The notes: a model not told the origin generated them from the letters alone. A stretch of DNA of 64,000 nucleotides from Pedobacter helvus (GCF_005925325.1 NZ_SRMP01000002.1:186001-250000), one strand, 5' to 3'. Shown: positions 50,631-58,796, counted from the stretch's first letter. Translations and numbers: made by a program.

Positions 50631-51338
50631 ATGAAGTACAAACGTATCCTCCTCAAACTGAGCGGCGAGTCGCTAATGGGCGAAAAACAATATGGCATTG
50701 ACAACGAAAGAGTTAAACAGTATGCCGAAGATATTAAAGCCGTTCATGACCAAGGTCTAGAAATTGCAATTGTGATAGGCGGAGGAAACATCTTTAGAGG
50801 CTTAAGTGCAGAAAAATCTGGAATGGATAGAGCACAGGCTGATTATATGGGAATGTTAGCAACGGTAATCAATAGCATGGCTTTGCAAGATGCTTTAGAA
50901 AAAGTTGGTTTAAAAACTCGTTTGCTATCAGCCATTAAAATGGAGCAAATCTGTGAGCCTTTCGTTAGAAGAAGAGCGGTGCGTCACTTAGAAAAGGGAC
51001 GTATTGTGATTTTTGGAGCAGGAACTGGAAATCCATACTTTACAACAGATTCTGCAGCTGCATTGAGAGCAATCGAAATTAACGCAGATGTGGTATTGAA
51101 AGGAACTCGTGTAGATGGTATTTATACTGCAGATCCAGAAAAAGATCCAACGGCAACCAAATATCAAACCTTATCATTCAAAGAAGTTTATGCTAAAGAC
51201 CTAAACGTAATGGACATGACAGCATTTACACTTTGTGAAGAAAACCACTTGCCAATTATTGTGTTTGATATGAACAAAGCTGGAAACTTCATGAAAATTG
51301 CACAAGGTGAAGAAATCGGAACTTTAGTTAAAGGTTAA
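50631..51338 (+). CDS. pyrH: UMP kinase
   Basis: The 235-residue hexameric kinase phosphorylates UMP to UDP. Motifs: [73 protein letters not shown] and [18 protein letters not shown]. The ATG at 50631 begins the conserved sequence; an upstream TTG in frame would add six residues and overlap the promoter box. frr follows after 44 bases, the usual pyrH-frr pair. Confidence 0.97.
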   Translation: MKYKRILLKLSGESLMGEKQYGIDNERVKQYAEDIKAVHDQGLEIAIVIGGGNIFRGLSAEKSGMDRAQADYMGMLATVINSMALQDALEKVGLKTRLLSAIKMEQICEPFVRRRAVRHLEKGRIVIFGAGTGNPYFTTDSAAALRAIEINADVVLKGTRVDGIYTADPEKDPTATKYQTLSFKEVYAKDLNVMDMTAFTLCEENHLPIIVFDMNKAGNFMKIAQGEEIGTLVKG

Positions 51339-51355
51339 TTTCTGAGCTTTATTTT

Positions 51356-51363
51356 TATTTTTG
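51356..51363 (+). promoter_or_regulatory. -7 element before frr
   Basis: TATTTTTG fits TAnnTTTG, 19 bases before the frr ATG. No matching -33 box is evident. Confidence 0.4.
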
Positions 51364-51382
51364 TACAAAATCACACAGAACA

Positions 51383-51946
51383 ATGAATGACCTCATAAAG
51401 AAACAAATCACAGATGCGCAGGCTACAATGGATAAAGCTATTGCACATTGCGAATCGGAGCTTACTAAAATTAGAGCTGGAAAAGCTGCTGTAGGAATGT
51501 TAGATGGCATTACTGTTGAATATTACGGTTCTCCAACTTTATTGGCCCAAGTTGCTGCATTAAGCACTCCAGACCCACGTACCATTACGGTGCAACCTTG
51601 GGAGAAAAATATGTTGGTTCCTATAGAGAGAGCAATCATGGAAGCTAACATCGGCATTAACCCACAGAATGATGGCTCTATCATCCGTTTGGTTGTTCCG
51701 CCTTTAACAGAGGAACGTAGGAGAGAATTGGTGAAAAAATCAAAAGAGGAAGCTGAAAAAGGCAAGATTGCTGTTCGTAACATCCGTAAAGATGCTAACG
51801 AGAAGATTAAAAAACTGAAAGCAGAAAGTGTTTCTGATGATGAAATCAAAACTGGTGAGGCTGAAGTTCAAAAAATTACTGATGCCTACATTTTAAAAGT
51901 AGACAAGCTTTCTGAAGCGAAAGAAAAAGATATCATGACAGTTTAA
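51383..51946 (+). CDS. frr: Ribosome recycling factor
   Basis: The 187-residue factor releases ribosomes from mRNA after termination, with EF-G. Signatures: CESELTKIRAGKAAVGMLDGITVEYYG, ITVQPWEKNMLVPIERAIMEANIGINPQNDGSIIRLVVPPLTEERRRELVKK. The C-terminal half is a long helical region with KIKKLKAESVSDDEIK. It ends before a strong terminator at 52001-52033. Confidence 0.98.
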   Translation: MNDLIKKQITDAQATMDKAIAHCESELTKIRAGKAAVGMLDGITVEYYGSPTLLAQVAALSTPDPRTITVQPWEKNMLVPIERAIMEANIGINPQNDGSIIRLVVPPLTEERRRELVKKSKEEAEKGKIAVRNIRKDANEKIKKLKAESVSDDEIKTGEAEVQKITDAYILKVDKLSEAKEKDIMTV

Positions 51947-52000
51947 CAGCGCATTAACGAACGTTTTTAGCGTTCAATAATATCGTTAAATTGTAATATA

Positions 52001-52033
52001 AAAGGGAATGTGGTTAAGCTACATTCCCTTTTT
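52001..52033 (+). terminator. Terminator of frr
   Basis: AAAGGGAATGT and ACATTCCCTTT make an 11-bp stem with a nine-base loop and T-run. The -7 box for the next gene begins two bases later. Confidence 0.88.
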
Positions 52034-52034
52034 C

Positions 52035-52042
52035 TATTTTTG
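52035..52042 (+). promoter_or_regulatory. -7 element of the ABC exporter gene
   Basis: TATTTTTG, 22 bases before the ATG, directly after the frr terminator. Confidence 0.5.
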
Positions 52043-52064
52043 CATTCCAAATCACAAAACAAAA

Positions 52065-53804
52065 ATGAATTTATTACTCGAGTATCTAAAAACACATAAG
52101 TGGGTGGTGGTGCTTGCCTTATTTTTAGCCGCAATAAATATCGGTTTCTCTTTAATGGATCCCTATTTTACCGGTCAAATCGTAGATCGATTTATAGAAA
52201 AAAAGGACATCCTTAATCGCTCAGAATATATTTGGGGAGTACTTGGTCTAGTTGGTTTAGCCATTGGTGCAGCTATGGTTTCAAGGATCGCTAAAAACTT
52301 TCAAGATTATTTCACCAATATTATTGTACAGAAAGTTGGTGCTAAAATGTATGCAGACGGCTTGAAACATTCTTTAGAACTGCCTTATCAGGTATTTGAA
52401 GATCAGCGCAGCGGAGAAACTTTAGGCGTACTACAAAAGGTAAGGGTTGATTGCGAAAAGTTCATCACTTCCTTCATCAGTATCTTGTTCGTAAGCTTAA
52501 TCGGGATGGTTTTCGTAATCGCTTACTCGCTTTCGGTGAGCTACAAAGTGACGCTAGTGTATGTGGCTTCTATTCCAATCATTGCTTTTATCAGTTGGTT
52601 TTTAAGTAGAAAAATTAAGACCATACAAAAATCGATTGTAGCGGAAACTACTGCTTTGGCGGGTTCAACTACCGAATCATTGAGAAATATTGAGCTGGTA
52701 AAAAGTTTAGGTTTAGCTAACCAAGAAATAGAAAGACTCAACAAAACGACCTATAAAATCTTAGGTTTAGAATTAAGGAAAGTAAAATATGTGCGCAGTA
52801 TGAGCTTTGTACAAGGCACTACCGTAAACTTTGTAAGAAGTGTGATGATTGTGGTGTTGTTAGTCTTAATTTTCGATAATACCATTTCTCCTGGGCAGTA
52901 CTTTTCATTCTTATTCTACTCGTTCTTTTTGTTTGGGCCGCTACAGGAGCTCGGTAATGTAATTTTAACTTGGAGAGAAGCCGAAGTGTCGTTAGGCAGA
53001 TTTAAAGACATTTTAAGTACTCCTATCGATAAAAAGCCTGAAAATCCAAAACCATTAAGTAAAATTGAGCAATTAACTTTCAGCGATATCAGTTTCAAAC
53101 ATCTTACAGGGCAAACTAATGCTTTAAATCATATCAACTTTAGTGTAAATAAAGGAGAGACCATTGCTTTTGTTGGGCCTTCCGGCTCCGGAAAAACCAC
53201 TTTGGTGAAATTGTTGGTCGGTCTTTATCAGCCGGTACAAGGAGATGTAGTTTACAACAGTATTTCTGGTAAAGAAATCAATTTGGATCAACTAAGAGAA
53301 AAGATTGGTTTTGTAACTCAAGATACGCAGTTGTTTTCGGGAACGATTAGAGAAAACTTGCAGTTTGTAAAGCCAAATGCTACAGATGAAGAGTGTTTGA
53401 AAGTACTTCGTCAGGCGGCGTGTCATACACTGCTTGCAAGAGCCGATAAAGGTTTGGATAGCGTCATCGGCGAAGGTGGTGTGAAGGTTTCTGGTGGAGA
53501 AAAGCAGCGTTTATCCATTGCTAGAGCTTTATTGCGCAATCCGGATATTTTAGTTTTTGATGAGGCTACTTCATCATTAGATTCCATTACCGAAGAAGAG
53601 ATTACTGCAACGATTAAGGACGTTTCTAAACTAAGTGAGCAAATCACCATTCTGATTGCTCATCGTTTATCAACCATTCGCCATGCAGATAGAATTTACG
53701 TTTTAGAAAAAGGGCGGATTATAGAACAGGGAAAACACGAAGATCTTGTGGAAGAAAAAGGATTGTACTACGCCATGTGGAGACAACAAGTAGGCGAAAG
53801 ATGA
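52065..53804 (+). CDS. ABC exporter, fused permease and ATPase (MsbA-like)
   Basis: The 579-residue half-transporter has six membrane helices in the first 310 residues and a C-terminal ATPase domain. ATPase motifs: Walker A GPSGSGKTT, Q-loop GFVTQDTQLFSGTI, signature VSGGEKQRLSIARALL, Walker B ILVFDEATSSLD, and AHRLSTIRHADRIYVLEKGRIIEQG. It probably works as a homodimer exporting lipid or drugs. ATG 52065 was chosen because the upstream extension is encoded by the frr terminator. A perfect hairpin (53816-53848) follows. Confidence 0.93.
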   Translation: MNLLLEYLKTHKWVVVLALFLAAINIGFSLMDPYFTGQIVDRFIEKKDILNRSEYIWGVLGLVGLAIGAAMVSRIAKNFQDYFTNIIVQKVGAKMYADGLKHSLELPYQVFEDQRSGETLGVLQKVRVDCEKFITSFISILFVSLIGMVFVIAYSLSVSYKVTLVYVASIPIIAFISWFLSRKIKTIQKSIVAETTALAGSTTESLRNIELVKSLGLANQEIERLNKTTYKILGLELRKVKYVRSMSFVQGTTVNFVRSVMIVVLLVLIFDNTISPGQYFSFLFYSFFLFGPLQELGNVILTWREAEVSLGRFKDILSTPIDKKPENPKPLSKIEQLTFSDISFKHLTGQTNALNHINFSVNKGETIAFVGPSGSGKTTLVKLLVGLYQPVQGDVVYNSISGKEINLDQLREKIGFVTQDTQLFSGTIRENLQFVKPNATDEECLKVLRQAACHTLLARADKGLDSVIGEGGVKVSGGEKQRLSIARALLRNPDILVFDEATSSLDSITEEEITATIKDVSKLSEQITILIAHRLSTIRHADRIYVLEKGRIIEQGKHEDLVEEKGLYYAMWRQQVGER

Positions 53805-53815
53805 GCTGCTAATTA

Positions 53816-53848
53816 AGACTTACGAAGTTTCTTAAACTTCGTAAGTCT
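53816..53848. terminator. Perfect 15-bp hairpin between convergent genes
   Basis: AGACTTACGAAGTTT and AAACTTCGTAAGTCT pair with a three-base loop. No T-run follows, but the position between the exporter gene and trpC fits a two-way terminator or repeat. Confidence 0.65.
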
Positions 53849-53862
53849 ATCCAAAGCCTAGC

Positions 53863-54651
53863 TTATAACTGCGCTATAAAATCTTTAATTGCCAAGCCCG
53901 GATCTTCAGTTTTCATAAAGTTCTCTCCAATTAAGAACCCCTGGAAACCTACTTGTTTTAAATCCTTAATCGTTTGAGGATTGCTAATCGCACTTTCCGA
54001 AATCTTTAAGAACTCATTAGGGATTTTATTCACCAAATCGAATGAAGTTTGGATATTTACCGTAAAATCTCCCAAATTTCTATTATTTACCCCAATGGCA
54101 TCTAGATGCGGGCAAATACTTCTTTCTAGTTCTGCCAAATCATGGACTTCCAATAATACGTTTAAGCCCAAGCTTTGAGCCAATTTACCATAATCGGAAA
54201 TCTGTTGTGGCGTTAGTATCGCTGCTATTAATAAAATGATATCAGCACCCCAAGCTTTGGCCTCTAAGATTTGATATTCATCTATCATGAAATCCTTTCT
54301 TAAAATAGGAATTTCATTTACGCTACGAGCCTGTAATAGATCTTCCTGTTTGCCACCGAAGAAATCAGTGTCTGTCAACACGGAAAGTGCAGAAGCTCCC
54401 GCCGAATTGTAAGCTTGGGTAATTGCTTTTACATCGGCATTGCCATTAATCACACCTTTAGAGGGCGATTGCTTTTTAAACTCCGCAATAATGCCGGTTC
54501 TATCTTGCGCTAAAAGAAAATCCTTAAAACGATAAGGTATTCTCCCAAAAGTTGGATTACTTTCTAAATCCTTAACGCTTACCTGCTGTTTAGCAATTGC
54601 AACTTCTTCTTTTTTTCGTAGAACGATTTTATCTAAAATATTTTGGCTCAT
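53863..54651 (-). CDS. trpC: Indole-3-glycerol-phosphate synthase
   Basis: The 262-residue TIM-barrel enzyme closes the indole ring in tryptophan synthesis. Motifs: IIAEFKKQSPSKGVI (catalytic Lys and Glu), ALSVLTDTDFFGG, PILRKDFMIDEYQ, IILLIAAIL, LLEVHDLAEL, GVNNRNLGDF, SESAI and GFLIGENFM. The ATG at 54651 (MSQNILDKIV) is used; the upstream in-frame extension is encoded by the adjacent palindrome. It is the last gene of the partial operon trpE-trpG-trpC; trpD, which usually stands between G and C, is absent. Confidence 0.96.
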   Translation of the reverse strand: MSQNILDKIVLRKKEEVAIAKQQVSVKDLESNPTFGRIPYRFKDFLLAQDRTGIIAEFKKQSPSKGVINGNADVKAITQAYNSAGASALSVLTDTDFFGGKQEDLLQARSVNEIPILRKDFMIDEYQILEAKAWGADIILLIAAILTPQQISDYGKLAQSLGLNVLLEVHDLAELERSICPHLDAIGVNNRNLGDFTVNIQTSFDLVNKIPNEFLKISESAISNPQTIKDLKQVGFQGFLIGENFMKTEDPGLAIKDFIAQL

Positions 54652-54665
54652 GTTTTTATTTCGGT

Positions 54666-54741
54666 CGTCATTGCGAGGCACGAAGCAATCTCTTGTAATT
54701 CAAACTTTCGCTTTAAGATTGCTTCGTGCCTCGCAATGACG
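54666..54741. repeat. 26-bp perfect palindromic repeat in the trp operon
   Basis: CGTCATTGCGAGGCACGAAG- (54666-54691) and its exact inverse (54716-54741) are 24 bases apart. This REP-like CGTCATTGCGAGG family is widespread in several phyla. It lies between trpG and trpC. Confidence 0.85.
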
Positions 54742-54792
54742 GTATGGTAATGGTCTATGCTTTTCCGACTTTTAACTTTTTACTCTCAACTT

Positions 54793-55398
54793 TTAACTTA
54801 ATTCCAGCCAGTTTTTCATCATTTGCTTTCCTTCAGGCGTTAATACACTTTCGGGGTGAAACTGCACACCACAAACATCCAATTCTTTATGCCTTACCGA
54901 CATGATTTGTCCTTCTGCATCTACCGAAGTAATGGTTAAGCTCTTTGGTAAATTCGCAGGATCTACTACCCAACTATGGTAACGGCCAACTTCAAAGGGA
55001 ACTGCTATATCTCTAAAAAGTAACTCGTCATCAACAGTTTTGGTTACTGGAGTGGCGATACCATGCATTGGTCTACCTAAGTTCAATAAGCTTCCACCAA
55101 AAGCTTCGGCTATTGCTTGTTGACCTAAGCACACTCCCATGATGCTTTTAGTAGCGGCGTAAGTTTTAATCACATCCAATAACAAACCCGCTTCTTCTGG
55201 TATTCCGGGTCCAGGAGAAAGCAAAATTTTATCGTATTGATCTACATCTGCCAGTTCAAATTTATCATTTCTCCAAACTTCCGTTTCGTAGCCTAACTCG
55301 TTAATTAAATGCACCAAATTATAGGTGAAACTATCGTAGTTGTCTATTACTAAAACCACTCCTTTGTCCCCTGAAGGGGAATTATTTATATCACTCAT
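54793..55398 (-). CDS. trpG: Anthranilate synthase component II (glutamine amidotransferase)
   Basis: The 201-residue amidotransferase supplies ammonia to TrpE. Catalytic triad: Cys in GVCLGQQAIAEAFGG, His and Glu in GVQFHPESVLTPEG; the opening VLVIDNYDSFTYNLVHLINELG is typical. A 14-residue N-terminal extension (MSDINNSPSGDKGV) precedes it, of which SPSGD is encoded by TCCCCTTCAGGGGA, the core of the dispersed palindrome. No other start codon lies closer, so the extension is real if translated. It may also serve folate synthesis as PabA. Confidence 0.95.
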   Translation of the reverse strand: MSDINNSPSGDKGVVLVIDNYDSFTYNLVHLINELGYETEVWRNDKFELADVDQYDKILLSPGPGIPEEAGLLLDVIKTYAATKSIMGVCLGQQAIAEAFGGSLLNLGRPMHGIATPVTKTVDDELLFRDIAVPFEVGRYHSWVVDPANLPKSLTITSVDAEGQIMSVRHKELDVCGVQFHPESVLTPEGKQMMKNWLELS

Positions 55399-55428
55399 CG
55401 TGTTTACTTGTCACTTTTAACTTAAAAC

Positions 55429-56832
55429 CTATAACTCTACTGCCATTTCAATGGCTTTGCGCAAAGCGGCAATTTTATTGTTTACTTCGTTCAACTCTGT
55501 TTCTGCAACAGAATCTGCTACGATACCTGCACCTGCTCTATAGTGCAGTTTGTTGTTTTTACTCATGAAAGTTCTAATCATGATGGCATGGTTAAAATCA
55601 TCGTTGAAGCCCATGTAGCCAATGGCACCAGCATAGAAATTACGACCTAAGTTCTCGTTTTCGTCAATCAGTTGCATGGCTCTATATTTCGGTGCGCCAC
55701 TTAAAGTTCCGGCAGGGTAGGTATCTGCTACTACTTTAAACGAACTACCTTTATCTTGCAGTTGTCCGCTTACTTTCGAAACTAAGTGGATTAGGTGCGA
55801 ATAGTATTGTACCTCTTTAAAAGACTTTACTTCTACCTGATTACAATGGCGACTTAAATCGTTTCTTGCTAAATCCACCAACATCACATGTTCGGCACTT
55901 TCTTTAGGGTCATTTTCTAAAGCTTTGGCAATTTTTGCATCTTCTTCGTCATTACCACTACGTTTAAAAGTTCCCGCAATAGGGAAGATGTTAGCGGTTT
56001 CATTTTTAATGGTAATCTGTGCTTCGGGTGATGAACCAAAAAGTTTGAAACTACCGTAATCAAAATAAAACAAATATGGAGAAGGGTTGATAGAGCGTAA
56101 ACAACGGTAAACGTTGAATTCATCTCCCAAAAATCCTTGAGTAAATGCCCTTGACGGTACAATCTGGAAAACATCACCACGGTAAATATGCTTTTTCAAT
56201 TTCTCTACCATATCAATAAATTCTTGATCGGTTAAGTTTGAGCTTTCTTCGCCATTGGTACTAAAACCATATTCAGGAAAGTTTTTGTTCTGAATAATGT
56301 ACTCCATCTTGCTCAGGTCATCACTATCATCATCGTTGAAAGTGTTTTTAAATAATGTGATTTCATTTTTGAAGTGGTCAATAGCGATGATGTACCTATA
56401 AATATGGTACTGCATTTCTGGGATTTTGTCTTCCTCCGGCGTGGCCGAAGAAAACTTGATGTCCTCAAAATATTGAACGCTGTTCCAAGTGAAGTAACCA
56501 AATAAACCACTAGAAATATGTTTCGAATCCGAAGAAGAGACGCTGCCGAATTTTCCTTTAAACGCAGTGATCTCTTCAGATAAGTTGAAGTCTGTTTTTA
56601 CTTCAGTTTTTCCATCTGGATAACTGATACTTAATTCTCCATTTTTGAGGATTAGACCAGCTACAGGTTCGGCACAAACGTAACTGGTCGCATTTTCACG
56701 ACTATGATAATCAGAACTTTCTAATAGTATGGTGTTTGTAAAAACATCTCTTAAACGCAGGTAAATACTAACAGGCGTGGTAGTGTCTGCTAATCTTTTC
56801 TTGCTGTAAGTATGTATGTTGTAAGTGTTCAT
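55429..56832 (-). CDS. trpE: Anthranilate synthase component I
   Basis: The 467-residue enzyme makes anthranilate from chorismate with ammonia from TrpG. Signatures: GDVFQIVPSRAFTQGF, PYLFYFDYGSFKLFGSSPEAQ, FPIAGTFKRSGNDEEDAK, HVMLVDLARNDLSRHC and YPAGTLSGAPKYRAMQLI...RNFYAGAIGYMGF. The N-terminal part contains the LLESSDYHSRENATSYV block where tryptophan feedback inhibition usually acts. A leader frame with Trp codons and a terminator hairpin lie in front (56843-56989), indicating attenuation. trpG follows 30 bases after the stop. Confidence 0.96.
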   Translation of the reverse strand: MNTYNIHTYSKKRLADTTTPVSIYLRLRDVFTNTILLESSDYHSRENATSYVCAEPVAGLILKNGELSISYPDGKTEVKTDFNLSEEITAFKGKFGSVSSSDSKHISSGLFGYFTWNSVQYFEDIKFSSATPEEDKIPEMQYHIYRYIIAIDHFKNEITLFKNTFNDDDSDDLSKMEYIIQNKNFPEYGFSTNGEESSNLTDQEFIDMVEKLKKHIYRGDVFQIVPSRAFTQGFLGDEFNVYRCLRSINPSPYLFYFDYGSFKLFGSSPEAQITIKNETANIFPIAGTFKRSGNDEEDAKIAKALENDPKESAEHVMLVDLARNDLSRHCNQVEVKSFKEVQYYSHLIHLVSKVSGQLQDKGSSFKVVADTYPAGTLSGAPKYRAMQLIDENENLGRNFYAGAIGYMGFNDDFNHAIMIRTFMSKNNKLHYRAGAGIVADSVAETELNEVNNKIAALRKAIEMAVEL

Positions 56833-56842
56833 TTTTGTTATA

Positions 56843-56877
56843 AAATAAAAAACCCGACGTGTGGTTCCGTCGGGTTT
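56843..56877 (-). terminator. Attenuator hairpin in the trpE leader
   Basis: On the minus strand AAACCCGACG and CGTCGGGTTT form a 10-bp stem around GAACCACA, followed by TTTTTTATTTT. It ends about ten bases before the trpE ATG and after the Trp-containing leader frame. Confidence 0.85.
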
Positions 56878-56911
56878 GAATGTGGTTTAAGTTTAGGTTT
56901 AAATTGATAAA

Positions 56912-56977
56912 CTATATTGTGCACGAGACATTGACGAAACTTTCTTTCGAGTTGATACGCCATTGCCAAGTGTTCAT
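56912..56977 (-). CDS. trpL: trp operon leader peptide
   Basis: A 21-codon frame begins MNTWQWRINS and ends VSCTI. It has two Trp codons (4 and 6) around one Gln. An in-frame ATG four codons upstream (56989) could give 25 residues. The frame begins about 16 bases after the predicted transcript start and stops 34 bases before the terminator hairpin, as in attenuation controlled by ribosome stalling at Trp codons. The bases around its start (AACAAAATGAACACTT) nearly repeat those of the trpE start, so it may have arisen by duplication. Confidence 0.75.
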   Translation of the reverse strand: MNTWQWRINSKESFVNVSCTI

Positions 56978-56996
56978 TTTGTTAATCATTGTAAAG

Positions 56997-57026
56997 CAAA
57001 TTTATAGAAAATGTTAAATAATCAAA
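56997..57026 (-). promoter_or_regulatory. Promoter of the trp operon
   Basis: On the minus strand TTTG (57026-57023), 18 bases, TAAATTTG (57004-56997). The transcript should start near 56993, directly before the leader peptide. Confidence 0.7.
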
Positions 57027-57078
57027 ATATTTTAGAAAATTTTCTCTGCCTAACCTAAAATTATTATCAAATATTCAA

Positions 57079-57528
57079 TTAAGAAATTCCGAATAATGTT
57101 CTTGATGGATCATTTTTAACCATCATAAAAATTGAACCTATGATTAAGATTAGCGCAATTCCAAAGAAAATAGCTACAGCTTTATGTTTGGCTACACCAT
57201 TAGCAATCTTTTTAGATTTCGAGTTTCCGATGGTGATTAAAACAATAGCAACAATCATGATGGCAATGTGCTCCATTTTCCAATAACGGTATACTGCTTC
57301 ACTGGTTGGGCCTTTAGTAAATGGGCTTAAGAAATACAGTACTAAACCAATAAGTAATTGGATATGTGCACTAATTAAAGTGAAAACGTTTAGTTTTCTA
57401 TTGCCTTCTGTGTAGCCTTTCTTACCTAACCATCCAGCTAAAGCTTGGATTACTGCAACTACCAATAAAATTAGAACGATGTAGCGCCATCCAGAGTGTG
57501 CACTTTTTAATATTCCGTATAAGTTCAT
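57079..57528 (-). CDS. Four-helix membrane protein (cytochrome b-like)
   Basis: The 149-residue protein has four membrane segments (about 15-34, 47-66, 83-100, 116-137). Histidines occur in or near helices: AHSGWRYIVL, ISAHIQLLIGLVLYF and KMEHIAIMIVAIV; such spacing could bind haem. I recall similar Bacteroidota proteins labelled cytochrome B, but the assignment is weak. Promoter sequences upstream are a copy of those in front of the next gene. A monocistronic transcript is likely. Confidence 0.6.
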   Translation of the reverse strand: MNLYGILKSAHSGWRYIVLILLVVAVIQALAGWLGKKGYTEGNRKLNVFTLISAHIQLLIGLVLYFLSPFTKGPTSEAVYRYWKMEHIAIMIVAIVLITIGNSKSKKIANGVAKHKAVAIFFGIALILIIGSIFMMVKNDPSRTLFGIS

Positions 57529-57541
57529 GTTTTGTCTTTTA

Positions 57542-57618
57542 TTTTTTCAAAAATAGGAATTTAATCGAGCCATTGTATCAAGTGCAAACTAGCAAAGTAA
57601 TTTATAATCGTTTTAAGT
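57542..57618 (-). repeat. Duplicated promoter region, copy A
   Basis: TTTTTTCAAAAATAGGAATT, then ATTGTATCA and TTTATAATCGTTTTAAGT, in the same order as in 58432-58512. On the minus strand TATTTTTG (57555-57548) is a -7 box for the 57528 start. Confidence 0.7.
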
Positions 57619-57635
57619 AAAATAGCATTTTGAAA

Positions 57636-58421
57636 TTATTCGATTCCAATTTTCATCTCAATTCTTTCTATTGGATTTTTGATAATCCAAAGAGGAAAGT
57701 TGCTTACAAAATCACTTAGTTTATTTTTCTCTTTTTCTGTAAAGTCTATTTTAGATTCTATATCAATTAGCTCAAATCTAGCTTGGTCGTTTATTTTAAG
57801 AATTAGCTTTATAGAATTATTTTTCAGCTTATTTCTAATGGAGTAATTATTCGAAATATAAGCGATATAGTAGTGTATTTCATTAGGAATTATAAAATCC
57901 GGTTCTTTATTCTCAAGCCAGTTTATTGTAGAATTAGATGATTTTCTTTTTTCAGCTGTGTCAGGTATAAAGCTAATCGAATTACTAGCTAATAAATCAT
58001 TAGTAGTTAGCTTAAAAATTGCGTTTTTATTTATGTAGGAAGGTAACCTTTCTGCTAATTTTTTAGCTAATTTTATATTTATAGCGTTTCTATCTACGAA
58101 CATCTTAGTTCTTTCTGTATCTACAAAGTGTATACCATTTGAAGTTCTAATGGTTATTGTTACTGTTGGGAATTCTGCTGCAAATTGATAAACAAATACA
58201 TCGACAAATAGTATTTCTTCATTAACGGCTATTTCATTTATAACCTGAAAATTCTTTTGAGATAAAGATGTTTTAAAAATATCTTCTATAATCTGAGGAT
58301 CTGTCTTCGCTGTAACGAAGTTGTCTCCCCTAAGAATACTAGCTTTAATAATAACTTTCTCCATTGCATTAACAGATAGAAGGCTAAAAAATAGAAATAG
58401 AGTTAGCGTTATAGATTTCAT
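57636..58421 (-). CDS. Secreted protein of unknown function, 261 residues
   Basis: The protein has a signal peptide (MKSITLTLFLFFSLLSVNA) and then a mixed alpha/beta sequence: KVIIKASILRGDNFVTAKTDPQIIEDIFKTSL, VDVFVYQFAAEFPTVTITIRT and a C-terminal NNSIKLILKINDQARFELIDIES, which is reminiscent of a TonB C-terminal-like strand pattern. No family is recognised. It is rich in Ile, Asn and Lys, and A/T-rich by eye compared with its neighbours. It sits between two copies of an 80-base promoter region, which suggests insertion or tandem duplication. Confidence 0.65.
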   Translation of the reverse strand: MKSITLTLFLFFSLLSVNAMEKVIIKASILRGDNFVTAKTDPQIIEDIFKTSLSQKNFQVINEIAVNEEILFVDVFVYQFAAEFPTVTITIRTSNGIHFVDTERTKMFVDRNAINIKLAKKLAERLPSYINKNAIFKLTTNDLLASNSISFIPDTAEKRKSSNSTINWLENKEPDFIIPNEIHYYIAYISNNYSIRNKLKNNSIKLILKINDQARFELIDIESKIDFTEKEKNKLSDFVSNFPLWIIKNPIERIEMKIGIE

Positions 58422-58431
58422 AAGTTCTTGT

Positions 58432-58512
58432 TTTTTTCAAAAATAGGAATTTAGTAGGGTGATTGTATCAGAAGAGAATTTAAGCGGTTATTTATAAATC
58501 GTTTTTAAGTTA
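58432..58512 (-). repeat. Duplicated promoter region, copy B
   Basis: The 22-base block from TTTTTTCAAAAATAGG is identical to copy A, then ATTGTATCA and TTTATAAATCGTTTTTAAGT follow. TATTTTTG (58445-58438 on the minus strand) is the -7 box of the 58421 start. Confidence 0.7.
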
Positions 58513-58796
58513 TAATGAAAGTTAATTACGTTATGTTTCATTTGTCTTAAATGATAGTTGTTTTTTATAACACCGAATTTTTCTCTCGCATCGGCTTAAA
58601 AAGTATTTTTTGGCTTTTAAAGATGTTCTTTCGATTAAATAAATGTTTTTGGACGTGTATTCTGTTTTCTTTTTGTTACGATTTGTTTACATAAACTTAA
58701 AAATTACTCTTTAATTTCATAAATAGTTAATTTTTGTAAGTATTTGAATTAATCTGCTCGCAGCAATTTTGCATGTAAACAATTAAAGGAATTTAC

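Noticed and set aside
54652..54681. Ten-residue extension of TrpC (MPRNDDRNKN)
   Set aside because: It is encoded by the 26-bp palindrome; the family sequence begins at MSQNIL with its own ATG.
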